NCBI RefSeq assembly: GCF_000369805.1
Contig: NZ_KB850224.1
Location: 3,864,001 to 3,928,000, forward strand
Length of the DNA: 64,000 nt
Origin: Acinetobacter sp. NIPH 2100
GTDB taxonomy: Bacteria > Pseudomonadota > Gammaproteobacteria > Pseudomonadales > Moraxellaceae
Reading direction: 5' to 3'
The notes under the pieces were generated by a model, which had not been told where the DNA came from, did no database searches, and saw nothing but the letters and a program-made list of their open reading frames with translations. The translations under genes were made by a program, and so were the position numbers. Positions 1-9,094 of this stretch are shown here, in pieces. Numbering within the stretch: the first letter of the stretch is position 1; every line of letters starts with the position of its first letter.

Positions 1-1076
1 GCAAAATGGTCATCCTAATGGATGATGAAGATCGTGAAAATGAAGGTGACTTAGTCATCGCTGCAACACATGTTCGCCCTGAAGATATTAACTTCATGAT
101 TACACATGCACGTGGCTTGGTCTGCCTGACACTCAGTCGCGACCGCTGTAAACAACTTAACCTTCCATTGATGGTTGATCAGAACGGCGCACAGCACGCA
201 ACCAACTTCACGCTTTCGATTGAAGCGGCAGAAGGCATCAGTACAGGTATTTCAGCAGCTGAACGCGCACATACCATTCGTACTGCGGTTGCAGCACATG
301 CCAAACCAAGTGATATCGTACAACCAGGTCATATTTTCCCGTTAATGGCACAACCAGGTGGTGTTTTACACCGTGCAGGTCATACCGAAGCAGGTTGTGA
401 CCTTACCCGCTTAGCTGGTCTAGAGCCAGCCTCAGTGATCTGTGAAATCATCAATGATGACGGCACCATGGCGCGTCGTCCTGATTTAGAAGTGTTTGCA
501 GAAAAACACGGCTTAAAAATTGGTACGATTGCGGATCTGATTCATTACCGCATGACCAATGAGCAAACTGTTGAACGTTTGTCTCAAGAAACTATTGAGA
601 CCGAATACGGCACTTTTGAGCTGTATAAGTATCGTGAAATCGGCAATCCTGATATTCATGTTGCCTTAGTTAAAGGTGAGCCGAAACAAGGCATTACTAC
701 AGTGCGTGTTCATGGTTTCAGCCCAATCCGCGATTTATTAAAACTCAATAAAGCTGACGGTTCTCCTGCGTGGAACTTAGACCTTGCCATGCAAACCATT
801 GCAGCAAGTGATCGTGGTGTATTGGTATGGATTGGTCAGGGTCAATTAGAAGATCTTGGTCCTGCATTGCAGAGTCTAAATCAGCCAAAACCACTCAAAT
901 CCAATGCAGCACTGTCTCATCAATATCAAACCATTGGTGTGGGCGCGCAGATTTTACGGGATTTAGGCGTTGAGAAAATGAAGTTGTTGAGTTCTCCACT
1001 TCGTTTCAATGCTTTATCTGGATTCAATTTAGAGGTAGTGGAATACATCACTGCCGATCAAATCACAGCAAAATAA
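1..1076 (+). CDS. ribB: RibBX: 3,4-dihydroxy-2-butanone 4-phosphate synthase with degenerate GTP cyclohydrolase II domain (5' end cut)
   Basis: Makes the four-carbon unit of riboflavin from ribulose 5-phosphate in the cytoplasm. The reading frame is open at the window edge, so the first ~15-20 residues of the RibB domain lie outside; the first ATG at 6 is internal. Residues 6-20 from that ATG hold the acidic DDEDRENEGD active-site loop, and HTEAGCDL near residue 125 completes the RibB domain. The C-terminal ~150 residues align in position with GTP cyclohydrolase II, but where a working enzyme has a cysteine cluster after RVHS this protein reads VRVHGFSPIRDLL with no cysteines, so cyclohydrolase activity is unlikely. 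This matches the RibBX variant known in Proteobacteria, in which a separate RibA supplies the activity. It is followed 11 bp later by ribH. Confidence 0.93.
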   Translation, partial: KMVILMDDEDRENEGDLVIAATHVRPEDINFMITHARGLVCLTLSRDRCKQLNLPLMVDQNGAQHATNFTLSIEAAEGISTGISAAERAHTIRTAVAAHAKPSDIVQPGHIFPLMAQPGGVLHRAGHTEAGCDLTRLAGLEPASVICEIINDDGTMARRPDLEVFAEKHGLKIGTIADLIHYRMTNEQTVERLSQETIETEYGTFELYKYREIGNPDIHVALVKGEPKQGITTVRVHGFSPIRDLLKLNKADGSPAWNLDLAMQTIAASDRGVLVWIGQGQLEDLGPALQSLNQPKPLKSNAALSHQYQTIGVGAQILRDLGVEKMKLLSSPLRFNALSGFNLEVVEYITADQITAK

Positions 1077-1087
1077 TCGAGGTTGCT

Positions 1088-1558
1088 ATGGCAATTCGCC
1101 GAATTGAAGGTTTATTACATCTCGCAAGCGAAGGTCGTTATGCGATCTTAGTGGGTCGTTTCAACAGCTTCGTTGTTGAACATTTACTTGAAGGCGCAAT
1201 CGACACTCTAAAACGCCATGGCGTTGCAGAAGAAGCGATTACTGTTATTCATGCACCAGGTGCATGGGAACTGCCAATTGTTGCGAAAAAATTAGCAGCT
1301 TCAAATAAATTTGATGCCATCATTGCATTAGGTGCAGTGATTCGTGGCAGCACACCTCACTTTGACTTTGTTGCAGGTGAATGTGCGAAAGGCTTAGGTG
1401 TGGTTGCTCTTGAAAGCACAATGCCTGTAATCAATGGTGTATTGACTACAGACAGCATTGAACAAGCAATCGAACGTTCGGGTACGAAAGCAGGAAATAA
1501 AGGTAGCGAAGCTGCATTGACTGCAATCGAAATGGTTAACTTATTAAAGGCAATTTAA
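1088..1558 (+). CDS. ribH: 6,7-dimethyl-8-ribityllumazine synthase
   Basis: Condenses 3,4-dihydroxy-2-butanone 4-phosphate with 5-amino-6-ribitylaminouracil to give lumazine, the penultimate step of riboflavin synthesis. The 156-residue length is typical of the icosahedral enzyme. Visible family motifs are PGAWELP (57-63) and GAVIRGSTPHFDFV (82-95), the second carrying the catalytic-type His91. It lies between ribBX and nusB (3 bp to nusB), so the three are almost certainly cotranscribed. The direct product flow from ribBX to ribH fits this order. Confidence 0.97.
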   Translation: MAIRRIEGLLHLASEGRYAILVGRFNSFVVEHLLEGAIDTLKRHGVAEEAITVIHAPGAWELPIVAKKLAASNKFDAIIALGAVIRGSTPHFDFVAGECAKGLGVVALESTMPVINGVLTTDSIEQAIERSGTKAGNKGSEAALTAIEMVNLLKAI

Positions 1559-1561
1559 AGC

Positions 1562-2011
1562 ATGTCGCAAACACTTCAGGCCGCTTATGCAGCGAAACGC
1601 AAAGCACGTCGTTTTGCTGTACAAGGGATTTATGAATGGCAAATGAGTCAGAACCCAGTACATGAAATTGAAGCGCGCACGCGTGTAGAAAATGCCATGC
1701 ACAAAGTTGACCTTAACTATTACCATGAATTACTCACTCAAGTGATTGCTCAACATGAAGCTTTAGATGAGTTACTCATTCCTGTGCTTGATCGTGAATT
1801 AAGTGCACTGGATGGTGTCGAACTTGCAACGTTACGACTGGGTGCTTATGAATTACGAGATCATCTCGAAGTTCCGTACCGTGTTGTACTTGATGAAGCG
1901 ATTGAGCTAGCTAAACACTTTGGTGGCGCAGATAGTCATAAATACATCAATGGTGTATTAGACCGTCTTTCATCAAAGCTTCGTGAAGCTGAAAAACAAC
2001 AAGCAAAATAA
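1562..2011 (+). CDS. nusB: Transcription antitermination factor NusB
   Basis: Small all-helical RNA-binding protein that joins NusE (S10) on boxA RNA and promotes antitermination, chiefly in rRNA operons. The 149-residue sequence has the characteristic RRFAVQGIYEWQ opening and the ELRDHLEVPYRVVLDEAIELAKHFG core, followed by the INGVLD signature near the C-terminus. It starts 3 bp after ribH and is followed 15 bp later by thiL. The ribH-nusB-thiL order is conserved across gammaproteobacteria. Confidence 0.97.
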   Translation: MSQTLQAAYAAKRKARRFAVQGIYEWQMSQNPVHEIEARTRVENAMHKVDLNYYHELLTQVIAQHEALDELLIPVLDRELSALDGVELATLRLGAYELRDHLEVPYRVVLDEAIELAKHFGGADSHKYINGVLDRLSSKLREAEKQQAK

Positions 2012-2026
2012 TAGGCTTGATGTTGC

Positions 2027-2944
2027 ATGGCTGAGTTTTCCATTATTGAACGTTACTTTAAACGCGCATCAAAATCCGATGTCAGTTTAGGCATCGGTGA
2101 TGACTCAGCCATCGTTACCCCCCCTCCTTCACAACAATTGGTGATCTGTGCAGATACACTGGTTGCTGGCCGTCATTTCCCTTTAGATACTGCTGCTCAT
2201 GCCATCGGCTGGAAAAGTGTGGCTGTCAATTTATCGGACTTAGCGGCAATGGGAGCAAAACCGCATAGTATTTTACTCGCGCTTAGTCTCCCGACAGTTG
2301 ATCATGACTGGCTGGCTGGATTTAGTCAGGGCTTGTTTGATTGCTGCGATCAGTTCGGTGTCAGCCTGATTGGTGGTGATACCACGCAAAGTGCTCAACT
2401 GACCATCAGTGTGACGGCCTTAGGCTGGATTGAACACGGTCAGGCCATCACACGTGCAGGCGCTCAAATTGGCGACTATATTTGTGTGAGTGGGCAAGTG
2501 GGAGATGCAGCCTTTGGATTACAGCATCTCGGCCATGCGTTACAGCACCGCCTAGACTACCCAACCCCACGCTGCCAGCTCGGACAACAGCTCAAAGGGT
2601 TTGCCTCCAGTATGATTGATGTTTCAGATGGTTTGGCCCAAGACTTGGGGCATATTCTCAAAGCATCCAATGTGGGTGCCAAATTACAGCTTGATCAGCT
2701 TCCGATAGATCCATCACTCAAACAGCTTGATTTGCAACAGGCTTGGCATTATGCACTTGCAGGTGGTGATGATTACGAATTATGCTTTACAATATCACCG
2801 CAAAACTTCAAAGAACTGTCGCGACAACAATTAGATGTTCCGCTTACAATAATCGGCGAAATTACCCAACAAACTGGATTGTTATTTGAGTATATGGGCA
2901 AAGCACACCCATTACATGTTCATGGATACCAACACTTTGCATAA
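2027..2944 (+). CDS. thiL: Thiamine-monophosphate kinase
   Basis: ATP-dependent kinase that converts thiamine monophosphate to thiamine diphosphate, the active cofactor. Its 305 residues show the PurM/ThiL-fold signatures: SLGIGDDSAIV (20-30), the conserved VNLSDLAAMGA stretch, LIGGDTTQS, and IDVSDGLAQDL with its metal-binding aspartates. The end overlaps the start of pgpA by 23 bp, suggesting translational coupling. It follows nusB within the same operon. Confidence 0.96.
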   Translation: MAEFSIIERYFKRASKSDVSLGIGDDSAIVTPPPSQQLVICADTLVAGRHFPLDTAAHAIGWKSVAVNLSDLAAMGAKPHSILLALSLPTVDHDWLAGFSQGLFDCCDQFGVSLIGGDTTQSAQLTISVTALGWIEHGQAITRAGAQIGDYICVSGQVGDAAFGLQHLGHALQHRLDYPTPRCQLGQQLKGFASSMIDVSDGLAQDLGHILKASNVGAKLQLDQLPIDPSLKQLDLQQAWHYALAGGDDYELCFTISPQNFKELSRQQLDVPLTIIGEITQQTGLLFEYMGKAHPLHVHGYQHFA

Positions 2945-3443
2945 GCCTCCCATTCACTTTAACCAAATGACTTGGTTTGACCGCTTTATCGTATTCTGCG
3001 GTGTCGGTTTTGGCTCTGGTTTAGCACCTAAAGCACCTGGAACTTTTGGTTCTGCCTTTGCGCTGTTATTTGTCCCACTGTGGTTGTACCTTGGCTTGTC
3101 AGCAAGCCTGATTGCGATCATATTCATGTCCTTAATTGGCATTTATATCTGTGGGCATACTGCAAAAGTCATCAATGTTCATGATGACGGACGTATTGTT
3201 TGGGATGAGTTTGCAGGTCAATCGATTACCCTATTACCTTTGCTGTATTTACAGCAAATGAATTGGCTGTGGGTCATTGTTGGATTCGTATTATTCCGTA
3301 TATTTGATGTCTGGAAACCTTTTCCAATTAGTTGGGCAGATCAAAAAGTATCTGGCGGCTTCGGGATTATGCTGGATGACATTATTGCGGGAATTTGGGC
3401 AGCACTCTGTATTTTTATTCTTCATTTTTATATTTTGACTTAA
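2922..3443 (+). CDS. pgpA: Phosphatidylglycerophosphatase A
   Basis: Inner-membrane phosphatase that turns phosphatidylglycerophosphate into phosphatidylglycerol. The conserved APKAPGTFGSAF and WDEFAGQSI motifs and the C-terminal DDIIAG are present, with hydrophobic segments between them. I start it at the ATG at 2922 (173 residues), inside the 3' end of thiL. A TTG at 2886 would add 12 residues without family support, and an ATG at 2967 is also possible; no clear Shine-Dalgarno distinguishes these, as expected for a translationally coupled gene. glmU follows after 21 bp. Confidence 0.93.
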   Translation: MDTNTLHKPPIHFNQMTWFDRFIVFCGVGFGSGLAPKAPGTFGSAFALLFVPLWLYLGLSASLIAIIFMSLIGIYICGHTAKVINVHDDGRIVWDEFAGQSITLLPLLYLQQMNWLWVIVGFVLFRIFDVWKPFPISWADQKVSGGFGIMLDDIIAGIWAALCIFILHFYILT

Positions 3444-3464
3444 GCCATTGAATTAGAGTTAGTT

Positions 3465-4829
3465 ATGTCAACGACTGTTATTATTCTTGCAGCAGGGAAA
3501 GGAACGCGAATGCGTTCACAACTACCAAAAGTATTACAACCACTGGCAGGTCGTCCACTGCTTGGACATGTGATTCAGACAGCAAAAAAACTCCATGCCC
3601 AAAATATTATTACCATTTATGGACATGGCGGCGAACTGGTTAAACAAAACTTTGCTGCTGAACAAATTGAATGGGTTGAACAAGCAGAACAACTCGGAAC
3701 AGGCCATGCCGTGCAAATGACTTTGCCTGTTTTACCGCAAGAAGGTGTTTCACTGATTTTATCTGGCGATGTACCCTGTATTCAGGCAGATACGCTACAA
3801 AAATTATTGGATGCATCAACTCAAACAGGCATTGGCTTAGTGACGCTCACTGTAGATGATGCAACAGGCTATGGTCGTATTGTTCGCAAAGATGGCAAAA
3901 TTCAGGCCATTGTTGAACATAAAGATGCCAACGAAGAACAACGCCAAATTAAAGAATTTAATACAGGCATTTATTGTGTCAGTAATGCAAAACTGCATGA
4001 GTGGTTGCCTCAACTTTCAAATGAAAATGCGCAAGGTGAATACTACCTCACCGATATTGTTGCGATGGCAATTGCAGATGGCTTAGAAGTTGCCTCAGTT
4101 GAACCAGAGCTTGCGTTTGAAGTTGAAGGTGTGAATAACCGCTTACAACTTGCTACCTTGGAACGCCAATTTCAGCAGCAGCAAGCCAAAGAATTGATGC
4201 TACAAGGTGTTCACCTGATTGATCCAAATCGTTTTGATTTACGTGGTAGTTTAAAATGCGGTCAAGACGTACAAATTGATGTCAATGTCATCATCGAAGG
4301 TGACTGTGAACTGGGCGATAACGTACAACTCGGCGCAGGATGTATTTTAAAAAATACCCGTATTGCTGCGGGCACTAAAGTTCAAGCCTATAGCATTTTT
4401 GAAAATGCAGTGGTTGGTGAAAGTGCTCAAATTGGTCCTTTCGCGCGTTTACGTCCAGGTGCCAATCTTGCCAATGAAGTGCATATTGGCAACTTCGTTG
4501 AAGTGAAAAATTCAAATATCGGACTCGGTTCCAAAGCCAATCACTTCACCTATTTAGGTGATGCTGATATTGGTGCGGGCTGTAATATTGGTGCAGGAAC
4601 CATTACCTGTAATTATGATGGCGCGAATAAACATCGTACTATTATCGAAGACAATGTATTTATTGGTACCAATAACTCATTGGTTGCACCAATCAGAATT
4701 GGTCAAGGCGCAACAACAGGTGCAGGATCAACACTCACCCGAGATGTGGCTGAGCATAGTTTAGCTGTCGAACGATCAAAACAGTTTGAAAAAGCAAATT
4801 ATCAACGTCCCCAAAAGCTGAAAAAATAA
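3465..4829 (+). CDS. glmU: Bifunctional GlcNAc-1-phosphate uridyltransferase / glucosamine-1-phosphate acetyltransferase
   Basis: Carries out the last two steps of UDP-N-acetylglucosamine synthesis, feeding peptidoglycan and lipid A. The N-terminal nucleotidyltransferase domain has LAAGKGTRMRSQLPKVL (about 8-24) and the ILSGDVPC metal/nucleotide site. The C-terminal half is a left-handed beta-helix of hexapeptide repeats with the acetyltransferase signature GDADIGAGCNIGAGTITCNY. At 454 residues it is full length. It sits 12 bp upstream of glmS, the enzyme that opens the same pathway. Confidence 0.98.
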   Translation: MSTTVIILAAGKGTRMRSQLPKVLQPLAGRPLLGHVIQTAKKLHAQNIITIYGHGGELVKQNFAAEQIEWVEQAEQLGTGHAVQMTLPVLPQEGVSLILSGDVPCIQADTLQKLLDASTQTGIGLVTLTVDDATGYGRIVRKDGKIQAIVEHKDANEEQRQIKEFNTGIYCVSNAKLHEWLPQLSNENAQGEYYLTDIVAMAIADGLEVASVEPELAFEVEGVNNRLQLATLERQFQQQQAKELMLQGVHLIDPNRFDLRGSLKCGQDVQIDVNVIIEGDCELGDNVQLGAGCILKNTRIAAGTKVQAYSIFENAVVGESAQIGPFARLRPGANLANEVHIGNFVEVKNSNIGLGSKANHFTYLGDADIGAGCNIGAGTITCNYDGANKHRTIIEDNVFIGTNNSLVAPIRIGQGATTGAGSTLTRDVAEHSLAVERSKQFEKANYQRPQKLKK

Positions 4830-4841
4830 GAGGATAAAATT

Positions 4842-6680
4842 ATGTGTGGTATTGTTGGTGGCGTTGCTGAACGTTGTGTAACAGATATTCTTATTGAAGG
4901 ACTGAAACGCCTTGAATACCGTGGCTATGACTCTGCAGGCTTAGCTTTATTAAATAATCAAAAAATCTTACGTGAACGTCGTGTTGGTAAAGTTGCTAAC
5001 TTGGCTGAAGCGGTGTCAGAACAGCACTTAACTGGAAATGTCGGGATTGCGCACACACGTTGGGCAACCCACGGTAAACCGACTGAAAATAATGCGCATC
5101 CGCACGTTTCAGGCAATGTGGCTGTCGTTCATAACGGGATTATTGAGAACTACCAAGAACTCAAAGATGAACTACAAGCTTTAGGCTATGTGTTTAGTTC
5201 ACAAACCGATACCGAAGTTGTTGCGCACCTTGTCAATGATGCGTTGAAGCAAACCTATAGCCTGTTGGAAGCTGTACAGAAAGTCATTCCTCAGCTAAAA
5301 GGTGCTTTTGCATTAGGGATTGTTCACACTGCACATCCAGATGAACTGATTACTGTTCGTGAAGGTTCACCATTAGTAATTGGTGTAGGTATTGGTGAAA
5401 ACTTTATCAGCTCTGACCAATTGGCCTTATTGCCCGTCACCAATCGCTTCGTGTATTTAGAAGAAGGTGATATCGCTCGCCTAACACGTACCAGCATTGA
5501 AGTCTTTGCAAAGGGTCAACGTGTTGAGCGTCCAGTCAAAGAGTTAGATGCAACCGTTAGCAATGTATCTAAGGGTGAATATAAGCACTTCATGCTCAAG
5601 GAAATTTACGAGCAACCAGAAGCAATTCAACAAACCATTTCTCAAGCATTGAATGGCAACAGCTTACGTGAAGATTTCCTCAGCCATGCCAATGCTGATT
5701 TTGATAAAATTCAGCAAATCCAAATCATTGCCTGTGGTACCAGTTACCATGCAGGGATGATTGCCAAATATTGGTTTGAACAACTGATTGGTGTGCCTTG
5801 CCAAGTTGAAATTGCCAGTGAATTCCGCTATCGCACGCCTGTAATTGTTGCCAATACCTTGTATATCTGTATTTCACAATCTGGTGAAACCGCCGATACA
5901 TTAGCTGCATTACGTGAAACCCAAAAACGTGCCAAGGCAAACAACATTGACATCAGCACCATGACGATTTGTAACGTTGCAACCTCATCAATGGTTCGCG
6001 AAACAGATCATCATTTGCTTACCCTTGCTGGCCCTGAAATTGGGGTTGCTTCAACCAAAGCATTTACCACGCAACTTGCGGCATTGATGTTATTAATCCT
6101 GAAAGTTGGTCAAGTCAAAAATCGCTTATCTGATGCCCAGCTGAATGAAATTACCACTGCATTATGGCACTGCCCGAAAGTGATTTTAGATACCTTACAA
6201 GGTGATACTGAAATTCTGCGTTTGTCGGCATTGTTTGTTGAGAAGAATCACTGCTTATTCTTGGGCCGTGGAACACACTTCCCAATCGCACTTGAAGGCG
6301 CATTGAAACTGAAAGAAATTTCGTATATTCATGCCGAAGGTTATGCAGCGGGTGAGTTGAAGCATGGTCCACTTGCTTTGGTGGATAATGAAATGCCAGT
6401 GGTTATTTTGGCACCTCAAGATGACATGCTCGATAAACTCAAATCGAATATGGAAGAAGTACAGGCACGTGGTGGTGAACTATTTGTTTTTGCAGATGAG
6501 AACAGCGGTATTCATGGCAAAGACCGTCAACATGTTGTACATATCCCTGCGGTAAATGAATGGTTAGCGCCAATTGTTTATAGCGTACCGGTACAGCTGT
6601 TGTCTTACCATGTTGCTGTTTTACGCGGTACTGATGTCGATCAGCCACGTAACCTTGCCAAGAGTGTAACGGTAGAATAA
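4842..6680 (+). CDS. glmS: Glutamine-fructose-6-phosphate aminotransferase (isomerizing)
   Basis: Makes glucosamine 6-phosphate from fructose 6-phosphate and glutamine, the committed step to amino sugars. Residues MCGIVGG place the catalytic Cys directly after the initiator Met. HTRWATHGKPTENNAHPH is the glutaminase core; the two SIS sugar-isomerase domains carry SQSGETADTLAALR and STKAFTTQ, and the protein ends in the family tail AKSVTVE. Length 612 is standard. It ends the operon: a strong stem-loop terminator follows within 10 bp. Confidence 0.98.
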   Translation: MCGIVGGVAERCVTDILIEGLKRLEYRGYDSAGLALLNNQKILRERRVGKVANLAEAVSEQHLTGNVGIAHTRWATHGKPTENNAHPHVSGNVAVVHNGIIENYQELKDELQALGYVFSSQTDTEVVAHLVNDALKQTYSLLEAVQKVIPQLKGAFALGIVHTAHPDELITVREGSPLVIGVGIGENFISSDQLALLPVTNRFVYLEEGDIARLTRTSIEVFAKGQRVERPVKELDATVSNVSKGEYKHFMLKEIYEQPEAIQQTISQALNGNSLREDFLSHANADFDKIQQIQIIACGTSYHAGMIAKYWFEQLIGVPCQVEIASEFRYRTPVIVANTLYICISQSGETADTLAALRETQKRAKANNIDISTMTICNVATSSMVRETDHHLLTLAGPEIGVASTKAFTTQLAALMLLILKVGQVKNRLSDAQLNEITTALWHCPKVILDTLQGDTEILRLSALFVEKNHCLFLGRGTHFPIALEGALKLKEISYIHAEGYAAGELKHGPLALVDNEMPVVILAPQDDMLDKLKSNMEEVQARGGELFVFADENSGIHGKDRQHVVHIPAVNEWLAPIVYSVPVQLLSYHVAVLRGTDVDQPRNLAKSVTVE

Positions 6681-6686
6681 TATTTT

Positions 6687-6722
6687 AACTCGAAGGAGGG
6701 TTCGCCCTTCTTCGAGTTTTTC
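6687..6722 (+). terminator. Rho-independent terminator after glmS
   Basis: AACTCGAAGGAGGG pairs with CCCTTCTTCGAGTT across a TTCG loop, followed by a T run. The stem is 14 bp with one G-T type mismatch. It closes the ribBX-to-glmS run. Confidence 0.9.
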
Positions 6723-6759
6723 ATTATATTTTTAGTGAATTAGAATAAAAATCTTAGGT

Positions 6760-7395
6760 TTAAGCCACGTATCTAGTGGTTTTATGATTTAGTAAAACAA
6801 TCGAATTGAGAATAATCACACCTAAAATTGAAATTAGAATTAATTTCCAATCCACAAAGAACAATGAAGCCAATAAGATGATCAGATCGATACCCAACTG
6901 TACTTTTCCTGCTGCGATGTGAAAGCGCTCCTGCAAATACAGCGCCAGTAAATTAATGCCTCCTAGACTAGAACGATGTCTAAACAGAATTAAAAAACTT
7001 ACCCCCATCAACACATTGGCAAAAATGGTCGCATAAATTGGATTTACATCCGAAAGATGAAAAAATTGCGGAATAATTTCAGTAAAACCAGCCAATAATG
7101 CAACTGCAATAAAAGTTTTTACCACCAACGCAACACCCATTTTTTTATAGGCGAAATAGTAAAATGGGATATTGATCAGGAAAAACAAAACACCAAATTT
7201 AATGTCGGTAATATAGTGCAGCAATAAAGATAAGCCCGCTGTACCACCCGTCATAATCCCTGCTTGCTGGAGTAACGTCATGGCAAAAGAAAGAATAAAT
7301 GTCCCAATCAACATTGCCAATGCATCTTCAATCTTGGAGTGTTGGTCGATTATAGGCACGACTGGACTGACCAAAGATACATTCTGATCGGTATT
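6760..7395 (-). CDS. YitT family membrane protein (short form)
   Basis: Integral membrane protein of unknown transport role. The sequence contains five to six hydrophobic segments and the YitT hallmarks GIMTGGTAGLSLLLHY and RHRSSLGGINLLALYL. Many family members carry a C-terminal cytosolic DUF2179 domain; this protein, about 211 residues, stops after the membrane part. I prefer the ATG at 7395; the upstream start at 7413 adds six residues. It is monocistronic, convergent with glmS, and separated from the Lrp-type gene by about 220 bp of AT-rich sequence. Confidence 0.85.
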   Translation of the reverse strand, partial: NTDQNVSLVSPVVPIIDQHSKIEDALAMLIGTFILSFAMTLLQQAGIMTGGTAGLSLLLHYITDIKFGVLFFLINIPFYYFAYKKMGVALVVKTFIAVALLAGFTEIIPQFFHLSDVNPIYATIFANVLMGVSFLILFRHRSSLGGINLLALYLQERFHIAAGKVQLGIDLIILLASLFFVDWKLILISILGVIILNSIVLLNHKTTRYVA

Positions 7396-7615
7396 CATAA
7401 CAGTACAACTCAATAGGAGAACAACAGAAGGGAGAGAATGCTTTCAAAGAAAGACATGGCATATTTGATCATTTTTATTAATATTTCGCAATTTATTCTT
7501 ATATTTTTGCCATAAATGCAATTTATATTCAAAATACGCCAATTCGAATAATCAATCCCTTTTACTTGACTAGCCCTGTTATTTTGAATGTGATTTCAGC
7601 AGATCAAGCTTGTAT

Positions 7616-8080
7616 TTATTTAATCGCAATCCCGTTTTCTTTTAACTTTTCAAGTACGATAGAGGTATTCAGATTACTCACCCCAAAATTTTGTGAAGAC
7701 AGAATCCCAATCAGCTTAACCATTTCATCCAAGTTTTTAACCGCAACTTTCAGGGCAAAATCATAACTCCCCGTCAGTTTATGAATATCTTTCACCGCAG
7801 GCTCATGCATCAGAAATTCAACAAAACGATCATGCGTTGCATCATGGTAATTCTGCAATTTCACTTCAATAATGCCCATAATCGGTGCTGGATCTGCACT
7901 CAATGCGATTTGTGCATAATAGCCTGTAATAATTTTTTTCTGCTCGAGATTAACGCGACGGCGTGAACATTGTGAGGTCGACAAACCCACCAATTCAGCG
8001 AGTTCCTGATTGGCCAAACGTCCATTCATTTGTAAATGATGAATAATTTTCTGATCAAAATCATCAAGTTCGACTGTCAT
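7616..8080 (-). CDS. Lrp/AsnC family transcriptional regulator
   Basis: A DNA-binding feast/famine regulator of 154 residues. The N-terminal winged helix-turn-helix covers roughly residues 5-60 (DDFDQKIIHHLQMNGRLANQ, then LAELVGLSTSQCSRR), and the C-terminal RAM ligand-binding domain covers the rest, with the typical KLTGSYDFALKV strand. Its effector cannot be told from sequence. The nearest genes are yitT-like downstream and pncA upstream, both on the same strand but with separate spacing, so the target is not obvious from context. Confidence 0.9.
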   Translation of the reverse strand: MTVELDDFDQKIIHHLQMNGRLANQELAELVGLSTSQCSRRRVNLEQKKIITGYYAQIALSADPAPIMGIIEVKLQNYHDATHDRFVEFLMHEPAVKDIHKLTGSYDFALKVAVKNLDEMVKLIGILSSQNFGVSNLNTSIVLEKLKENGIAIK

Positions 8081-8171
8081 AAAATGCTCAATTTTGCCTT
8101 AAGTCACGGTTTCACTGATGCTGATACATCAGTTTTAGAAGTTTAACGCCTTTAGATCAAGCAGCTCAAGC

Positions 8172-8804
8172 TTATGGCAAAATTGCAGTCGATTGAATGC
8201 GCCGAATCCCTTGCTCTAACATACTTTGCCATGCATTTTGCAACGAACCATTTAAATCAATGGCTTTACAGGCATCTTCAATCACATAGGTTTTAAATCC
8301 CATTTGTGCGGCATCTAAGGCTGTCCATGCTACACAAAAGTCTGTAGCAATACCCACGATATAGACCGTATCAATTTGATGTTCGGTTAAATAGCCCTTA
8401 AGACCCGTCGGTGTTCTGCGATCCGCTTCCATAAAGGCAGAATAACTATCAATCTCGGCATGAAAGCCTTTACGGATAATCAATTGTGCCGTTGGAATAT
8501 CAAGATCAGGGTGAAATTCAGCATCATGTGTGCCCTGTACACAATGTCTTGGCCATAACACTTGAGTTCCGTACGGCAATTCAATGGTTTCAAATGGCTG
8601 TTTATTTTCATGATTGTCGGCAAAAGAAATATGCTGATCGGGATGCCAGTCTTGCGTTAGCACCACTGTTTCAAACTGGCGCGCCAGTTGATTAATGAGT
8701 GGGATAATCTGATCAGCCGCAGTGACTGCCAAGTTTCCACCAGAGGTAAATCCATTTTGTACGTCGACGACAATTAGGGCGCTGCGTTTCGAGTCTGTCT
8801 GCAT
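8172..8804 (-). CDS. pncA: Nicotinamidase
   Basis: Hydrolyses nicotinamide to nicotinate for NAD salvage in the cytoplasm. With the start set at the ATG at 8804 (210 residues), the cysteine-hydrolase triad falls at Asp14 (VVDVQNGF), Lys112 (IRKGFHAE) and Cys157 (GIATDFCVAW), and the metal site at Asp52, His54 (TQDWHP) and His88, nearly the same numbering as E. coli PncA. A reading frame open to 8870 would add a basic, non-conserved N-terminus, so the shorter start is preferred. It diverges from dapA across about 290 bp. Confidence 0.93.
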   Translation of the reverse strand: MQTDSKRSALIVVDVQNGFTSGGNLAVTAADQIIPLINQLARQFETVVLTQDWHPDQHISFADNHENKQPFETIELPYGTQVLWPRHCVQGTHDAEFHPDLDIPTAQLIIRKGFHAEIDSYSAFMEADRRTPTGLKGYLTEHQIDTVYIVGIATDFCVAWTALDAAQMGFKTYVIEDACKAIDLNGSLQNAWQSMLEQGIRRIQSTAILP

Positions 8805-9094
8805 CTCATTATTCAATCTAGATCGCTTCTTGCTACACCATACGCTGCCTATCATCGTCTGACTAGCCATCCGTCAACTTTTCATAAGATGAAAATCATT
8901 CAGGACAAAGATGAATGAAAGTTTTCGGCTGTTTGACTAAAGCATATTGTTCTTATGCCGCCGATCAGTCATAATTTGCATAATTGTCATTCAATCGAAT
9001 TCATTATTGAACGGCGAATCAAAATACTGCAACCATCCAATATTTCGTTTCAACTAATTCAATCTCGGATGGGAAAATAGGATAGTTTTTTAAA
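8805..9094. other. Divergent intergenic region between pncA and dapA
   Basis: This 290-bp stretch has no credible reading frame on either strand. It must hold the promoters of the leftward pncA and the rightward dapA operon. I see AGGAT 11 bp before the dapA ATG as a possible weak ribosome-binding site, but no clear operator, riboswitch or terminator. Confidence 0.6.
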
